Source: a virus
Length of the DNA: 37,885 bases
Virus record (IMG/VR): IMGVR_UViG_3300007344_000080
Location: 1 to 37,885 of that record
Reading direction: 5' to 3' (one strand)
Shown: positions 1-8,489 of the stretch, piece after piece
How the letters are laid out: each line of letters starts with the position of its first letter
Position numbering within the stretch: position 1 is the stretch's first letter
The notes under the pieces: model-generated
Database searches by the model: none
What the model was told of the DNA's origin: nothing
What the model saw: only the letters and a program-made list of their open reading frames with translations
Position numbers and translations under genes: made by a program

Positions 1-65
1 ATGAGATTTTTATGCGGGCTATAAATGAAATGAAAAAGCCCACTTTATAGAGAGTTAGCTAGTTT
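1..65. other. Left end of genome / terS leader
   Basis: Non-coding lead-in to the terminase genes. The right end of the window closes just after an HNH endonuclease gene. HNH next to terS is the usual arrangement around cos in HK97-type phages, so the two window ends probably meet at the packaging site. A weak GGGCT/AGCCC inverted repeat (16-20 / 37-41) is visible. No terminal repeat is shared by the two ends. The cos position itself cannot be read from the sequence. Confidence 0.4.
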
Positions 66-533
66 ATGTCAGGTAGATACCCATCAGTAGCAGAAAAGAA
101 TGACGATAAGGTCGTTCAGTTTCCTGGTACCGAAGAAAAAGCGGAAATGAGCGATAAGGAAGCGAAAAAAATCGCGATCCAATCGCGTCCGCGTGGTATG
201 TCAAAACCTGAACAAAAAGTGTGGGAAATGGATGTGCCGGCTTATGTGAAAATTAATCGCTTTAAACCGCACTTCACACGGTTCTTTAGAGAGTACTGTG
301 TTGTTATCGCTCGCATGGAAGAAACAAAAGCGTTCTTAGACCAAGAAAATGTTGGTTGGACATATACAACAGTTGGCCGCAATGGCGCACAGCATAAGAA
401 TCGTCCTGAAGTGGCTCAGTACAACGATGATTGGCGAAAGCTAAACAGCTTAATTAATCAGATTGGTGGTAGTCCAGCAACGGACCAAAGGTTTAACAAT
501 TTACAACCTGGTCTGTTTGATGACTTGTATTAG
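66..533 (+). CDS. terS: Terminase small subunit, P27-like
   Basis: Probable DNA-recognition subunit of the packaging motor: it would bind the cos/pac region and present DNA to the large subunit. The 155-residue length, charged N-terminus and position directly before an unmistakable large terminase fit the phage P27 small-terminase family. No catalytic motif is expected. The gene ends one base before the terL start, implying translational coupling. The ribosome-binding site is poor (GAGAG about 16 bases upstream). An internal Met at residue 28, preceded by GCGGAA, is an alternative start. Assignment rests on size and context plus general resemblance. Confidence 0.8.
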   Translation: MSGRYPSVAEKNDDKVVQFPGTEEKAEMSDKEAKKIAIQSRPRGMSKPEQKVWEMDVPAYVKINRFKPHFTRFFREYCVVIARMEETKAFLDQENVGWTYTTVGRNGAQHKNRPEVAQYNDDWRKLNSLINQIGGSPATDQRFNNLQPGLFDDLY

Positions 534-2243
534 ATGCGGAAAAACTACCCAACGTTTCAGCGTGATCACCTTGCTGATATAGAGCAGTACGCTAACGATG
601 TTATAAGCGGTAAACGCCTTGCAAATCGTTATGAGAAATTAGCTGTTGAGCGTGAAAGCCGAGATTTAGAACGCGCTGCTACAAAAGATTTTCCATATTA
701 TTTTGATGTAGAGGCTGCACTTAAAGCCATAAGGTTTATTGAAACCTTTAGTCATGTAAAGGGAAAGTGGGCAAGGGCGAAAGGGCAGGACGCTTTAATT
801 GCTTTAAGCCCTTGGCAGAAGTGGATAACAGCCCAGGTCTTTGGTTGGAAGCATATCATCACCAAGCGCAGACGTTTTAGATCTGCAGCGGTATATGTTC
901 CAAGGAAAAATGGCAAGTCAACGTGGATTGCACCTATTGGGCTGTACATGTTGTCGAACGATGATGAGCCAGGCGCTGAAGTTTATTGTGGTGCTACCAA
1001 CCAGAAGCAAGCTAATGAGGTATTTCAACCAGCCCATAAAATGGCTACGAGGCAACCTGCTTATCGTCGGCAATTTAAAGTTGAATTATTAGCCCAACAA
1101 ATATCGAGCACTGCAGACGGCGGTAAGTTTGAACGTTTGATAGGTGATCCTGGTGATGGTGGTTCGCCGAGTTGTTACCTCTGTGATGAATATCACGAAC
1201 ACCCTGATGACAGGCAACGGGACACCATGGTCACAGGGATGGGCGCTAGGGAACAACCTCTCGAATTTATAATATCAACAGCCGGTTCTAATTGGTTTGG
1301 CCCTTGTGGGCAGCATTGGAAAGAATGCCAAGAAATACTAGAGGGCACTCGGGTTGATGAAACAACATTCTGTATCATCTACGCAGCAGATAAGGATGAT
1401 GATTGGCAAGATGAAAATACATTAATAAAAGCCAATCCTAACTATGGTATTTCGGTTGATGTTGATGGTTTAAAAAACCAACTCAACAAAGCTAAGCAAT
1501 CAGCACGTAAGCAAAATGCATTTAAAACAAAACACTTAAATTTATGGGTGGGTGCAAAAGAAAGTTGGCTTAACATGGAAGATTGGAAAGCAGCTGCCGA
1601 TCACTCTATTACCATGGATGTGTTCTTGGGAGATGAGGGAACAAAAGGCGTCGATTTATCTGAATCGGATGATTTAACAGCCGATGTAACCTGCTTTACC
1701 CGCACAATTGATGGCAAACTTCACTACTACTTGTTTGCTAAAACCTATGTCACTGCAGCGAAAGCAAGCGAAATTGATATTTACCGAGACTGGGTTGATC
1801 AAGGTGACCTTTTAGAGTGCGATGGAACAAGCATTGATTACGATGAAGTCGAACGAGCGATTGAAACTGATAACGAAAATTATCAAATTACAGGCTTGTT
1901 TTACGACCCTGCAGGTGCGGCACCTATCGCACAGCGTGTTCAAAACAACACTGGCATTGAGCCAATAAAAGTCGCGCAAAACTACACAAATTTTTCACCG
2001 GCTATGCGTGAGTTTGAAACCTTACTCAGGCAGGGCCGCATTCACCACAATGGTGATCCTGTTCTTGCCTGGTGTTTAGGGAACGTAATCGCGAAAGAAA
2101 CCATGGACGGCAAATATATTAGGCCTGTCAAAGAGCATAAAGACAATAAGATTGATACCGCGGTTGCTATGTTACTTGCCTTTATAGGCTCATGGCAGCC
2201 TGAAGAAGATGATGGTTCTAACCAAGAGTTTTTGGAATTCTAA
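534..2243 (+). CDS. terL: Terminase large subunit (ATPase/nuclease)
   Basis: Motor ATPase that pumps DNA into the prohead and cuts the concatemer. The N-terminal ATPase domain has a P-loop VPRKNGKST at about residues 122-130 (Lys128) and a Walker B hydrophobic stretch ending Asp218-Glu219. The C-terminal RNase H-like nuclease domain shows the expected spaced acidic residues: Asp374 in GVDLSESD, Asp458 in YDPAGA, and Asp541 in KIDTAVAM. The 569-residue length is normal for the HK97-like Terminase_1 family. The stop overlaps the portal start (TAATG), so the packaging genes form one translational unit. All key residues are present. Confidence 0.97.
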   Translation: MRKNYPTFQRDHLADIEQYANDVISGKRLANRYEKLAVERESRDLERAATKDFPYYFDVEAALKAIRFIETFSHVKGKWARAKGQDALIALSPWQKWITAQVFGWKHIITKRRRFRSAAVYVPRKNGKSTWIAPIGLYMLSNDDEPGAEVYCGATNQKQANEVFQPAHKMATRQPAYRRQFKVELLAQQISSTADGGKFERLIGDPGDGGSPSCYLCDEYHEHPDDRQRDTMVTGMGAREQPLEFIISTAGSNWFGPCGQHWKECQEILEGTRVDETTFCIIYAADKDDDWQDENTLIKANPNYGISVDVDGLKNQLNKAKQSARKQNAFKTKHLNLWVGAKESWLNMEDWKAAADHSITMDVFLGDEGTKGVDLSESDDLTADVTCFTRTIDGKLHYYLFAKTYVTAAKASEIDIYRDWVDQGDLLECDGTSIDYDEVERAIETDNENYQITGLFYDPAGAAPIAQRVQNNTGIEPIKVAQNYTNFSPAMREFETLLRQGRIHHNGDPVLAWCLGNVIAKETMDGKYIRPVKEHKDNKIDTAVAMLLAFIGSWQPEEDDGSNQEFLEF

Positions 2244-3487
2244 TGTTTAAAATCCCTTTTTTAAGTCGTTCAAGCAGCAAAAGCACGACACAAGTCAGCA
2301 ATACAGCTGAGCAAAACGACATATCAGTACAAGATATTAATTCCTTGGCTGATCTATTTGGGGTAATGCCTTCATTAGCAGGTCCGGCTGTTACTCCAAA
2401 AACATCCATGAAAGTATCGATCGTTTTTGCTTGTGTGCGTTTAATTGCCGGCGCTATTGCTCAGATGCCCGTTCATATCTTTGAACAAAGTGAAAAAAAC
2501 GATAAACAAAGAGTCCCAAACCATAGTTTAGCTAACTTATTTAACTTACAGCCAACACCCGCGTGGAGTGCAGCTGTATTTTGGGAGTTTATAGTATCGA
2601 GCATGCTGCTTCATGGTGATGGGTTTGCTGTCTTACTGAGAGATAGAAACGGTGATGTAGAAGAAATATTACCAATCAGCCCTGTAGGTATGAATGTAGT
2701 TAATAACAATGGGCGTTTAAATTACTTTTTTACACTTGATGGTACAGCTCGTGGCTTTGATCAAGATGACATTTTGCACTTTCCTGGCTTTGGTTTTAAT
2801 GGTCTTAAGTCTATGTCGGTTATTCAATGGGGCGCATTTAACAGTATTGGCCTTGAGCTTGCCATGGAGCAACACAGTGGCGAGTTTTTCAAATCAGGAT
2901 CAACACAACGCGTAGCTGTTGTAAAAAAAGGCAAATGGGATGAACAACAAAAGGAAAAGTTTCGCACTGCATGGGTTAAAGCTTATGGCGGTGTAGAAAA
3001 CGCTAAGTTTCCTTTAGTACTTGATGAAAGCACTGATGTTAAAGCATTAAGCTTATCAGCCAAAGATTCACAGCTACTTGAATCACGCGAATTTCAAATC
3101 ACAGACATAGCACGTGCGTTTGGTCTGCCTAGCTTTATGGTAAATCAAGAACAAAAGACAACATCCTGGGGCAGTGGCATTGGTGAGATTGGCTTATCGT
3201 TCTTGCGTTTTACGCTTGGGCCACACTTAAATCGCTTTGAGCAAGAAGTAAACCGCAAACTCTTTTTGAAAAAGCCCATGTTTGCTGAATTTATCGCTGC
3301 TAATTTAATGCGTTTGACCTTAAAAGATCGCAACGAAGCATACCGTCAAGCGATTGGTGGCTCGCAAGGACCGGGCTGGATGAGTATTGATGAAGTGAGA
3401 AAGCTTGAAAATCTACCAGAACTAGGTGGTCGTTACGCGTTACCTTACGACGCCACTGCAGCAAACAACCAACAAACGGACAATTAA
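2243..3487 (+). CDS. Portal protein, HK97 family
   Basis: Forms the dodecameric ring at one capsid vertex through which DNA enters and leaves, and to which the terminase and connector dock. At 414 residues it has the usual size for the HK97-type portal family. Typical family features are the early segment TSMKVSIVFACVRLIAGAIA (about residues 54-73), where new portals start their first conserved helix, and a late RNEAYRQAIGGSQGPGWMSIDE region (about 369-390) followed by NLPELGG. The C-terminus is low-complexity and Gln/Asn-rich. It sits between terL and the protease, as in HK97. Confidence 0.95.
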   Translation: MFKIPFLSRSSSKSTTQVSNTAEQNDISVQDINSLADLFGVMPSLAGPAVTPKTSMKVSIVFACVRLIAGAIAQMPVHIFEQSEKNDKQRVPNHSLANLFNLQPTPAWSAAVFWEFIVSSMLLHGDGFAVLLRDRNGDVEEILPISPVGMNVVNNNGRLNYFFTLDGTARGFDQDDILHFPGFGFNGLKSMSVIQWGAFNSIGLELAMEQHSGEFFKSGSTQRVAVVKKGKWDEQQKEKFRTAWVKAYGGVENAKFPLVLDESTDVKALSLSAKDSQLLESREFQITDIARAFGLPSFMVNQEQKTTSWGSGIGEIGLSFLRFTLGPHLNRFEQEVNRKLFLKKPMFAEFIAANLMRLTLKDRNEAYRQAIGGSQGPGWMSIDEVRKLENLPELGGRYALPYDATAANNQQTDN

Positions 3488-3489
3488 CC

Positions 3490-4233
3490 ATGAGAAACAG
3501 CCGAAAACTAATGCAGTTGATTAAAAACAACTGCCAAAACCGTGAGCAAGTTGGCTATCAAATAAAACAACAGTCACCTTTAGCTAATGCAGGTGAAAAC
3601 CGCCCCGCATTTTTAATTTACGATGTTATTGACTCTTGGTGGGGCGTATCTGCAGAAATGATTAAGCGTGATTTGCTCACAGTAAGTGATGCCACTGATA
3701 TCGATGTTTACATCAATAGCCCAGGTGGTGATGTATTTGAAGCGACGGCAATTTACTCTAGTTTAAAAGCGCATCCTGCAAAAATTCATGTTCATATTGA
3801 TGGTATTGCCGCAAGTGCTGCAACACGCATTGCATTAGCCGGCGATACAATTGAAATTGCTGATTCAGGTTTTTATATGATCCATTATGCCTGGACACTA
3901 GCACTTGGTAATGCCCAAGAAATTCGTGATACAGCAGACATGCTCGATAAAGTTGATAACACCATTGTAAATGACTATGAAAAGCGTACAGAAGCAGGTG
4001 AAGAACAAGTTCGTAACTGGATGCAAGCTGAAACATGGTTTACCGCACAAGAAGCCTTAGAGCACGGCTTTGTTGATAGCATTATGCAAGACGGAAGCAC
4101 AGACCAAACAACCAATAAAGCGTGGGATTTAACGACGTATCAAAACGCACCTGAGCCCAAAGTTCCAGAAAACACATTTCCGCAGCGTGAAAGGCTAGAA
4201 CGATTTGCCAACATGTTGCTTGTAACTAGCTAG
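3490..4233 (+). CDS. Prohead maturation protease, ClpP-like
   Basis: Serine protease packaged in the prohead that trims the capsid scaffold domain and then digests itself. The ClpP/S49-like fold is shown by YINSPGGDVFEA (about residues 76-87), the nucleophile Ser109 in GIAASAAT, and His132 in MIHYAW; an Asp in the DMLDKVDN helix (about 153-160) would complete the triad. The C-terminal 40 residues are tail-like and probably disordered. At 247 residues it is normal length. It starts three bases after the portal stop. A strong intrinsic terminator follows immediately, separating it from the capsid gene. Confidence 0.93.
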   Translation: MRNSRKLMQLIKNNCQNREQVGYQIKQQSPLANAGENRPAFLIYDVIDSWWGVSAEMIKRDLLTVSDATDIDVYINSPGGDVFEATAIYSSLKAHPAKIHVHIDGIAASAATRIALAGDTIEIADSGFYMIHYAWTLALGNAQEIRDTADMLDKVDNTIVNDYEKRTEAGEEQVRNWMQAETWFTAQEALEHGFVDSIMQDGSTDQTTNKAWDLTTYQNAPEPKVPENTFPQRERLERFANMLLVTS

Positions 4234-4253
4234 CTCCGCTGGCACCACTATCG

Positions 4254-4277
4254 AAAGCACCGAAAGGTGCTTTTTTT
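4254..4277 (+). terminator. Intrinsic terminator before capsid gene
   Basis: Perfect 8-bp stem AAAGCACC / GGTGCTTT (4254-4261 / 4266-4273) with a GAAA tetraloop, running into seven T's. It lies 21 bases after the protease stop and 25 bases before the capsid start. In late transcription it is probably read through by Q-modified polymerase, or it serves as an mRNA 3' end/stability element. Confidence 0.85.
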
Positions 4278-4301
4278 ATACTTAAAATTGAGGAATACAT
4301 T

Positions 4302-5549
4302 ATGCCTAGCATTCAAGATAAGCGGGAGCAGCGCAAAGGTTTAGCTGTCACCCTAAACCAATTAGTCACAGATCATCCAAAAGATGAAGCTTGGACTGAT
4401 GACAAGCAAAAAAAATACGATGACCTGGTTAATAAAATCGATGCATTAGATGGTGAACTTGACCGTCATCAAAAAGTGCTCGATTTACAGGCTAAGTCAA
4501 AGCAAACTATTCAAGACCGTGCAGATCAAAGCGGCATCTCTACTGATGAAGCTGAGCACCAAATTCAGCAAGAAAAAGCAGCGTACGCATCATGGCTACG
4601 TGGCGGTATGTCGGCGCTTAATGAAGATCAACGCGCTGCAGTACAAGCTCGTATTGATAGCCCTAAAAATACGATGAGCACTGGCCAAGGTTCAGAGGGT
4701 GGTTATCTTACTGCAGATGAAATTGCACCAGGCATTTCACAGGCATTAAAAGCTTATGGCGGTATGCGTGAACTGGCTACTGTGGTACCTACACAAACGG
4801 GTTCCACAATTCCTTGGCCTACGGCTAACGCAACGGCTGAGCAAGGTGAATGGTTAGCTGAAAATGCCACAGCAAATGACGAAGATACTTCATTCGGTGT
4901 GCGTAACATTGATACGCACATGATCAGCTCAAAAGTCATTGCAGTGCCATTCCAATTGTTGCAAGACACTCAATTTGATCTTGAGGGTTACATTAACAAC
5001 TTAATCGGCCAGCGTATTGGCCGCACATCAGAAGATGCATTTATTAATGGTGATGGTACGGGTAAGCCACACGGTATTCTTGCAGATATCACTGCGGGTA
5101 AAGTGGGCGGTTCAGGCCAAATTGCCACAATTACTGTAGATGACCTTATTGACCTAGAACACAGCGTTGATCCTGCTTATCGCCGTAGCATGAAGTGCGG
5201 TTACATGATGAACGACTCATCAATCAAAATTGTTAAGAAGCTTAAAGACAGTCAAGGGCGACCACTTTGGTTACCGGGTATTGAGTCAGCTGAACCAAAT
5301 ACAATTTTGGGCAAGCCATATGCCACTAATCAACACATTCCAGCTATGGCAGCAAACGCTAAGTCGGTGTTGTTTGGTGATTTCTCTAAATACATTGTGC
5401 GTGATGTATCACAAATGCTGTTCTTCCGTTTCACAGACAGTGCGTATAGCCGCAAAGGCCAAGTTGGTTTCTTAGCGTTTATGCGTACAGGTGGCCGCTG
5501 CATCGATGTAGGTGGTGCTGTTAAGTACTACCAAAATGCAGCCGCTTAA
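4302..5549 (+). CDS. Major capsid protein, HK97 fold
   Basis: Builds the icosahedral shell. Residues about 1-115 are a charged, coiled-coil-rich delta (scaffold) domain with KREQRKGLAVTLNQ near the start. The mature part begins around the SPKNTMSTGQGSEGGYL region, where HK97-type proteases usually cut. The mature region carries family features: early GGYLTADEIA, the FINGDGTGKPHGIL motif at about residues 248-261, and a C-terminal VGFLAFMRTGGRCIDVGGAVKY strand. At 415 residues it is typical. A GAGGA ribosome-binding site precedes the start. The gene is insulated by a terminator on each side, which may allow independent mRNA dosage. Confidence 0.96.
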   Translation: MPSIQDKREQRKGLAVTLNQLVTDHPKDEAWTDDKQKKYDDLVNKIDALDGELDRHQKVLDLQAKSKQTIQDRADQSGISTDEAEHQIQQEKAAYASWLRGGMSALNEDQRAAVQARIDSPKNTMSTGQGSEGGYLTADEIAPGISQALKAYGGMRELATVVPTQTGSTIPWPTANATAEQGEWLAENATANDEDTSFGVRNIDTHMISSKVIAVPFQLLQDTQFDLEGYINNLIGQRIGRTSEDAFINGDGTGKPHGILADITAGKVGGSGQIATITVDDLIDLEHSVDPAYRRSMKCGYMMNDSSIKIVKKLKDSQGRPLWLPGIESAEPNTILGKPYATNQHIPAMAANAKSVLFGDFSKYIVRDVSQMLFFRFTDSAYSRKGQVGFLAFMRTGGRCIDVGGAVKYYQNAAA

Positions 5550-5563
5550 TTGATGCTCCAATT

Positions 5564-5585
5564 GCCCCTGAGAAGGGGCTTTTTT
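5564..5585 (+). terminator. Intrinsic terminator after capsid gene
   Basis: Stem GCCCCT / AGGGGC (5564-5569 / 5574-5579) with a GAGA loop followed by six T's. It lies 15 bases after the capsid stop and 21 bases before the next start codon. Confidence 0.85.
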
Positions 5586-5605
5586 ATTTAAGTAAGGACT
5601 TAACC

Positions 5606-5854
5606 ATGGCAGCTAAAAAAACAGATCCAACACCTGAGACGAACCCAGAGTCAATAACAGCACGTGTACTGGTTGCATGCGTGATTGCTGGTCAACCTTT
5701 TGAGCCAAACGCACTTGTAAAAGGTGATGCAGAGTTACTTGACCCCCTTATAAAGGTTGGTGAGCTATCAAGTGACAAAGCAGCAGTAGAGTATTGCAGC
5801 GAAGAGCTAAAAGTAGAAATCGTTGATCTTAATGCGACTGACAGCGAAGAGTAA
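5606..5854 (+). CDS. Small head-region protein, function unknown
   Basis: An 82-residue acidic protein between the capsid and the first head-tail connector. The middle, RVLVACVIAGQPFEPNALVKGD, looks like a small beta-rich domain, and VEYCSEE follows. Small proteins of this type are common at this place in HK97-like head clusters, where they may be decoration, head-fibre or connector accessory proteins; the sequence does not decide which. The start is well supported by AAGGA nine bases upstream. It is the first gene after the capsid terminator and is five bases from the next gene, so it belongs to the connector operon. Confidence 0.7.
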   Translation: MAAKKTDPTPETNPESITARVLVACVIAGQPFEPNALVKGDAELLDPLIKVGELSSDKAAVEYCSEELKVEIVDLNATDSEE

Positions 5855-5859
5855 CAACA

Positions 5860-6468
5860 ATGAAAATGCTCCGAAAGCTAATCCAGGCACCTTTGATTGA
5901 GCCATTCACCGTAGAAGAATTGGCAGCACATACTTATGCAGATGATGATCACCATGATTATTTGCAAACCTTGGTACCGAGAGCGCGAAAGCGGTTTGAA
6001 CAACGCACTGGCCGTTTACTTGTAGAACAAACATGGCAATTTGCTATGCCTAAATTCTGTAAAGAAATTGTTTTACCAACCGCGCCGCTTAGGAGCATCA
6101 CATCAATTAAATACATAAACACATTGGGTCAATATGTAACGCTTGAGCCAACAGAGTATCGCGTTGTGGAACATGGCTTAACAGCCACCATTACACCAAA
6201 ATTAGGCGGAAATTGGCCTGCAGTAGGCTTTAAAGTAGCAGATGCAGTGCAAATAGAATGCGTTATGGGTCATGCAGCTGTGGTGAATGATGCAATTGAC
6301 GTAAATACGTTAATTGACAAAGACAAATACGACCTTGCTAAACAAGCCATTTTAATTTTAGTAGCAGATTGGTTTAGAAACCGTGAAGACACCGCACCCG
6401 TGCAGCTTTATGACATGCCAAATGCATTTAAAGCAATCGCAAACGAATTAGCGGTAGAACTATTATGA
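5860..6468 (+). CDS. Head-tail connector (gp6-like adaptor)
   Basis: Probable adaptor that binds below the portal ring and closes the packaged head. The 202-residue protein resembles the Phage_connect_1 / HK97 gp6-like family: an N-terminal IEPFTVEELAAHTYADDDHHDYL segment, long helices RARKRFEQRTGRLL (about residues 44-57), then a beta-rich middle, and a C-terminal helix KYDLAKQAILILVADWFRNRED (about 158-179). The middle insertion makes it longer than HK97 gp6 but similar to the versions found in Vibrio and Pseudomonas phages. The stop overlaps the following ATG by four bases. Confidence 0.85.
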   Translation: MKMLRKLIQAPLIEPFTVEELAAHTYADDDHHDYLQTLVPRARKRFEQRTGRLLVEQTWQFAMPKFCKEIVLPTAPLRSITSIKYINTLGQYVTLEPTEYRVVEHGLTATITPKLGGNWPAVGFKVADAVQIECVMGHAAVVNDAIDVNTLIDKDKYDLAKQAILILVADWFRNREDTAPVQLYDMPNAFKAIANELAVELL

Positions 6469-6794
6469 AAACAATGCCAGCCGCTAAATACAATTGCAAA
6501 GTAAGCTTTGGTAAAAATACCAAGTCAGATGACGGCTACAATACGGACTCTTTCGCGCATGAATTTTTTAAATGGGTGAACATTCATACTGGAGCGTCTA
6601 AAGAACTAGAGCAAAGCGGCCAGTTAACGGGGGAGGTTACCCATACAATAACCTGTCGTTATAGCAGTAAAATTAAAGCAACCCACCAAATCACATTTAA
6701 GCAGCGCCAATTTGAAATTATTGGTGAACCAATAAATCAAGATTTCGAAAATATTCAAACCATTATTGCTGTAAAGGAGACCACCAATGCTTGA
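6465..6794 (+). CDS. Head closure protein (phage head-tail adaptor family)
   Basis: A 109-residue, mostly beta protein of the SPP1 gp16 / HK97 gp7-like head-closure type: it starts with a basic segment, has VNIHTGASKELEQSGQLTGEVTHTITCRYS (about residues 43-72) and ends with RQFEIIGEPINQDFENIQTIIAVKE, the characteristic final strands of the family. It forms the ring below the connector that seals DNA in and offers the tail docking face. ATG overlaps the previous stop and its own stop overlaps the next start, so translation is coupled on both sides. Confidence 0.85.
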   Translation: MKTMPAAKYNCKVSFGKNTKSDDGYNTDSFAHEFFKWVNIHTGASKELEQSGQLTGEVTHTITCRYSSKIKATHQITFKQRQFEIIGEPINQDFENIQTIIAVKETTNA

Positions 6795-7293
6795 TGCAGG
6801 AATTGATATCTCGGGTTTAAAGCAAATGGAACAAGCATTACAGGATATTTCTAAAGAGATAGGTGCGAAAAAAGCGACAGGTATTATGACAAGCGCTATC
6901 CGTGAAGGTGCTGTGAAATATCAGCAAGGTATGCAACGTAATGCACCTGAATCTGAACTTGCCCGCATAGTTAAAACTAAAAGCGGCCAAAAAGTAGAAA
7001 TCCGCCCTGGCTTTTTAAAATCTCGCATTAAAATTCGCGCCAGCACAAATCGCACAGGTGCAGAAACAAAGCGTTTTGGTAAAGGCGTTGTATCACTGGT
7101 AAAAGTAGGGGTTTTTAGAGTCCCTTATATAGTGCAGGTTGAATACGGGACTACTAATCAAAAGGCTCAACCATTTATTCGCCAAGCATTCCAAAAGCGG
7201 ACAAACCAGGTCGTGGTAGTAATCAATCACCGCTTAGCAAAACGAATTCAAATGGCGCAACGCCGTATAGCTAAAAAGAACAAAGCACAATGA
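6787..7293 (+). CDS. Tail completion / neck protein, HK97 gp10 family
   Basis: A 168-residue basic protein of the HK97 gp10 (phi13 / TP901 neck) family, expected to cap the head-proximal end of the tail or help join it to the head. Family signs are the opening ISGLKQMEQALQDIS, the middle VRIVKTKSG...GFLKSRIKIR region, and VPYIVQVEYGTTNQKAQPFIRQAF (about residues 114-137), the usual signature 'YGT...QPFIRPAF'. The Lys/Arg-rich tail (RRIAKKNKAQ) is compatible with contact to DNA. A strong AAAGGAG site precedes it inside the upstream gene. Confidence 0.88.
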   Translation: MLDAGIDISGLKQMEQALQDISKEIGAKKATGIMTSAIREGAVKYQQGMQRNAPESELARIVKTKSGQKVEIRPGFLKSRIKIRASTNRTGAETKRFGKGVVSLVKVGVFRVPYIVQVEYGTTNQKAQPFIRQAFQKRTNQVVVVINHRLAKRIQMAQRRIAKKNKAQ

Positions 7294-7688
7294 TAGAAAA
7301 TAGCATAAGAACAAAAGCTTTATCATCACAAGGTTTGGTGGCGCTTATTGGTGAAAACTTCCATCTGACGGAAAACCACAACAGCAAAGATAACTATATT
7401 TTGCTGACTGTGATTGATGATGACACGCCTATAGAAATTCACATGGAAGATAACCAAAGCGAAGCACTTGTGCAATTTGATTGCTACAGCAAATTACCAG
7501 TTAACGCTAAAGCAATAGCGAAAGAAATTGAATCAACTTTCAACAAAAAAGGGTTTGTCGATACAGATGTGAAAGTGCAATTAGCACTAAAAAATCGCCG
7601 CATACCCGACTTCGATACTGGCTCAAAGTTATATCGTGAGTCATACGAATACATTTTTCATTATCACAACATAATTAACGAGGTGTAA
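7290..7688 (+). CDS. Tail terminator protein (DUF3168-like)
   Basis: A 132-residue protein in the position of lambda gpU / HK97 gp11, which forms the ring that stops tube polymerisation and joins tail to head. The pattern IRTKALSSQGLVALIG, then EALVQFDCYSK (about residues 51-61), then ESYEYIFHYH near the C-terminus matches the DUF3168 family layout. ATGA overlap with the previous gene; the next gene starts one base after its stop. Confidence 0.85.
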   Translation: MIENSIRTKALSSQGLVALIGENFHLTENHNSKDNYILLTVIDDDTPIEIHMEDNQSEALVQFDCYSKLPVNAKAIAKEIESTFNKKGFVDTDVKVQLALKNRRIPDFDTGSKLYRESYEYIFHYHNIINEV

Positions 7689-7689
7689 A

Positions 7690-8154
7690 ATGCCAGATCC
7701 AATTCCAGCAACTGGCCTAGCAGCTGATACTGTTGACTCACATGGTTCAACACTGCAATTTTGTTCAACAGGAGAGCAAGCTGTTGACAAATTTTTACCA
7801 GGAATTGACGTAATACCACAGGTAAACTCAGGCAAACAATGGGAAGATGATACCGATATTGGCGCTACAAGGCGTTCATACTTCGATAAAGCGCTTCCTG
7901 AAGATCAAGATTTTGAATTAGTCATGCGAGATATACCTGGTAATGCAGACCAAAAAGCATTTACTGATCAGGTTGAAGCTTTCACAAATATCAGCATGAA
8001 AATTACTCGTGCTAGCGGTCGTGTTATTAACTTTGTATTTGTTCCTCAAGATTACTTTTCGGGTGAATCAGGCAAAGAGACTGGTAAGCAAATGTTTGCA
8101 TGTATTGGCAAACTGCAAGAAGTTAATTTTGATACTGTAGGGGCAGGTGCCTAA
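7690..8154 (+). CDS. Major tail tube protein
   Basis: A 154-residue protein expected to form the hexameric rings of the tail tube. It follows the tail terminator and precedes the tail-assembly chaperones, the fixed position of gpV-type tube proteins. The sequence is mainly beta, with GSTLQFCSTG at the start, LVMRDIPGNADQKAFTDQVEAF (about residues 77-98, a typical tube-protein loop/helix) and VFVPQDYFSGESGKETGKQMF near the end. It is shorter than lambda gpV because no Ig-like C-terminal domain is present. TAATG overlap with the next gene. Confidence 0.88.
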   Translation: MPDPIPATGLAADTVDSHGSTLQFCSTGEQAVDKFLPGIDVIPQVNSGKQWEDDTDIGATRRSYFDKALPEDQDFELVMRDIPGNADQKAFTDQVEAFTNISMKITRASGRVINFVFVPQDYFSGESGKETGKQMFACIGKLQEVNFDTVGAGA

Positions 8155-8489
8155 TGATTACTGCAGCAGAAATCATGGCGGGTAAACTCGCCACATCCAC
8201 ACGTGTGTTTGACGTAAAAGGTGTGGGTAAGATTGAATTACATCGATTGCCGGCTACTGATGAAGTGAAAGCAAGAGATGTGTTCTCCGATAAAAATGCT
8301 GATCCTAAAAAGCTAGAAAAGCTAGCTCAGCGAAACACTTATTACATGCTTCACGGTAAGTATGATGACAAAGAAGCTGCAAAACTACCTCAACTAATGG
8401 ATGTAGAGCAGCTTGGAATGATCCACACAACAGGTTTGTTCTTTACAAACCTATCTCAAGATAATCTTGAAGCTATTGAAAAAAACTAA
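8154..8489 (+). CDS. Tail assembly chaperone G (upstream frame)
   Basis: A 111-residue product read without frameshift. Proteins in this position bind the tape-measure protein and keep it soluble while the tube assembles. It has an N-terminal beta segment (RVFDVKGVGKIELHRLP) and a helical C-terminus rich in Glu/Lys and Leu, as usual for gpG-like proteins. Its final codons, GAA AAA AAC TAA, contain the slippery heptamer used to make the longer GT form. The G stop is at 8487-8489. Confidence 0.9.
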   Translation: MITAAEIMAGKLATSTRVFDVKGVGKIELHRLPATDEVKARDVFSDKNADPKKLEKLAQRNTYYMLHGKYDDKEAAKLPQLMDVEQLGMIHTTGLFFTNLSQDNLEAIEKN

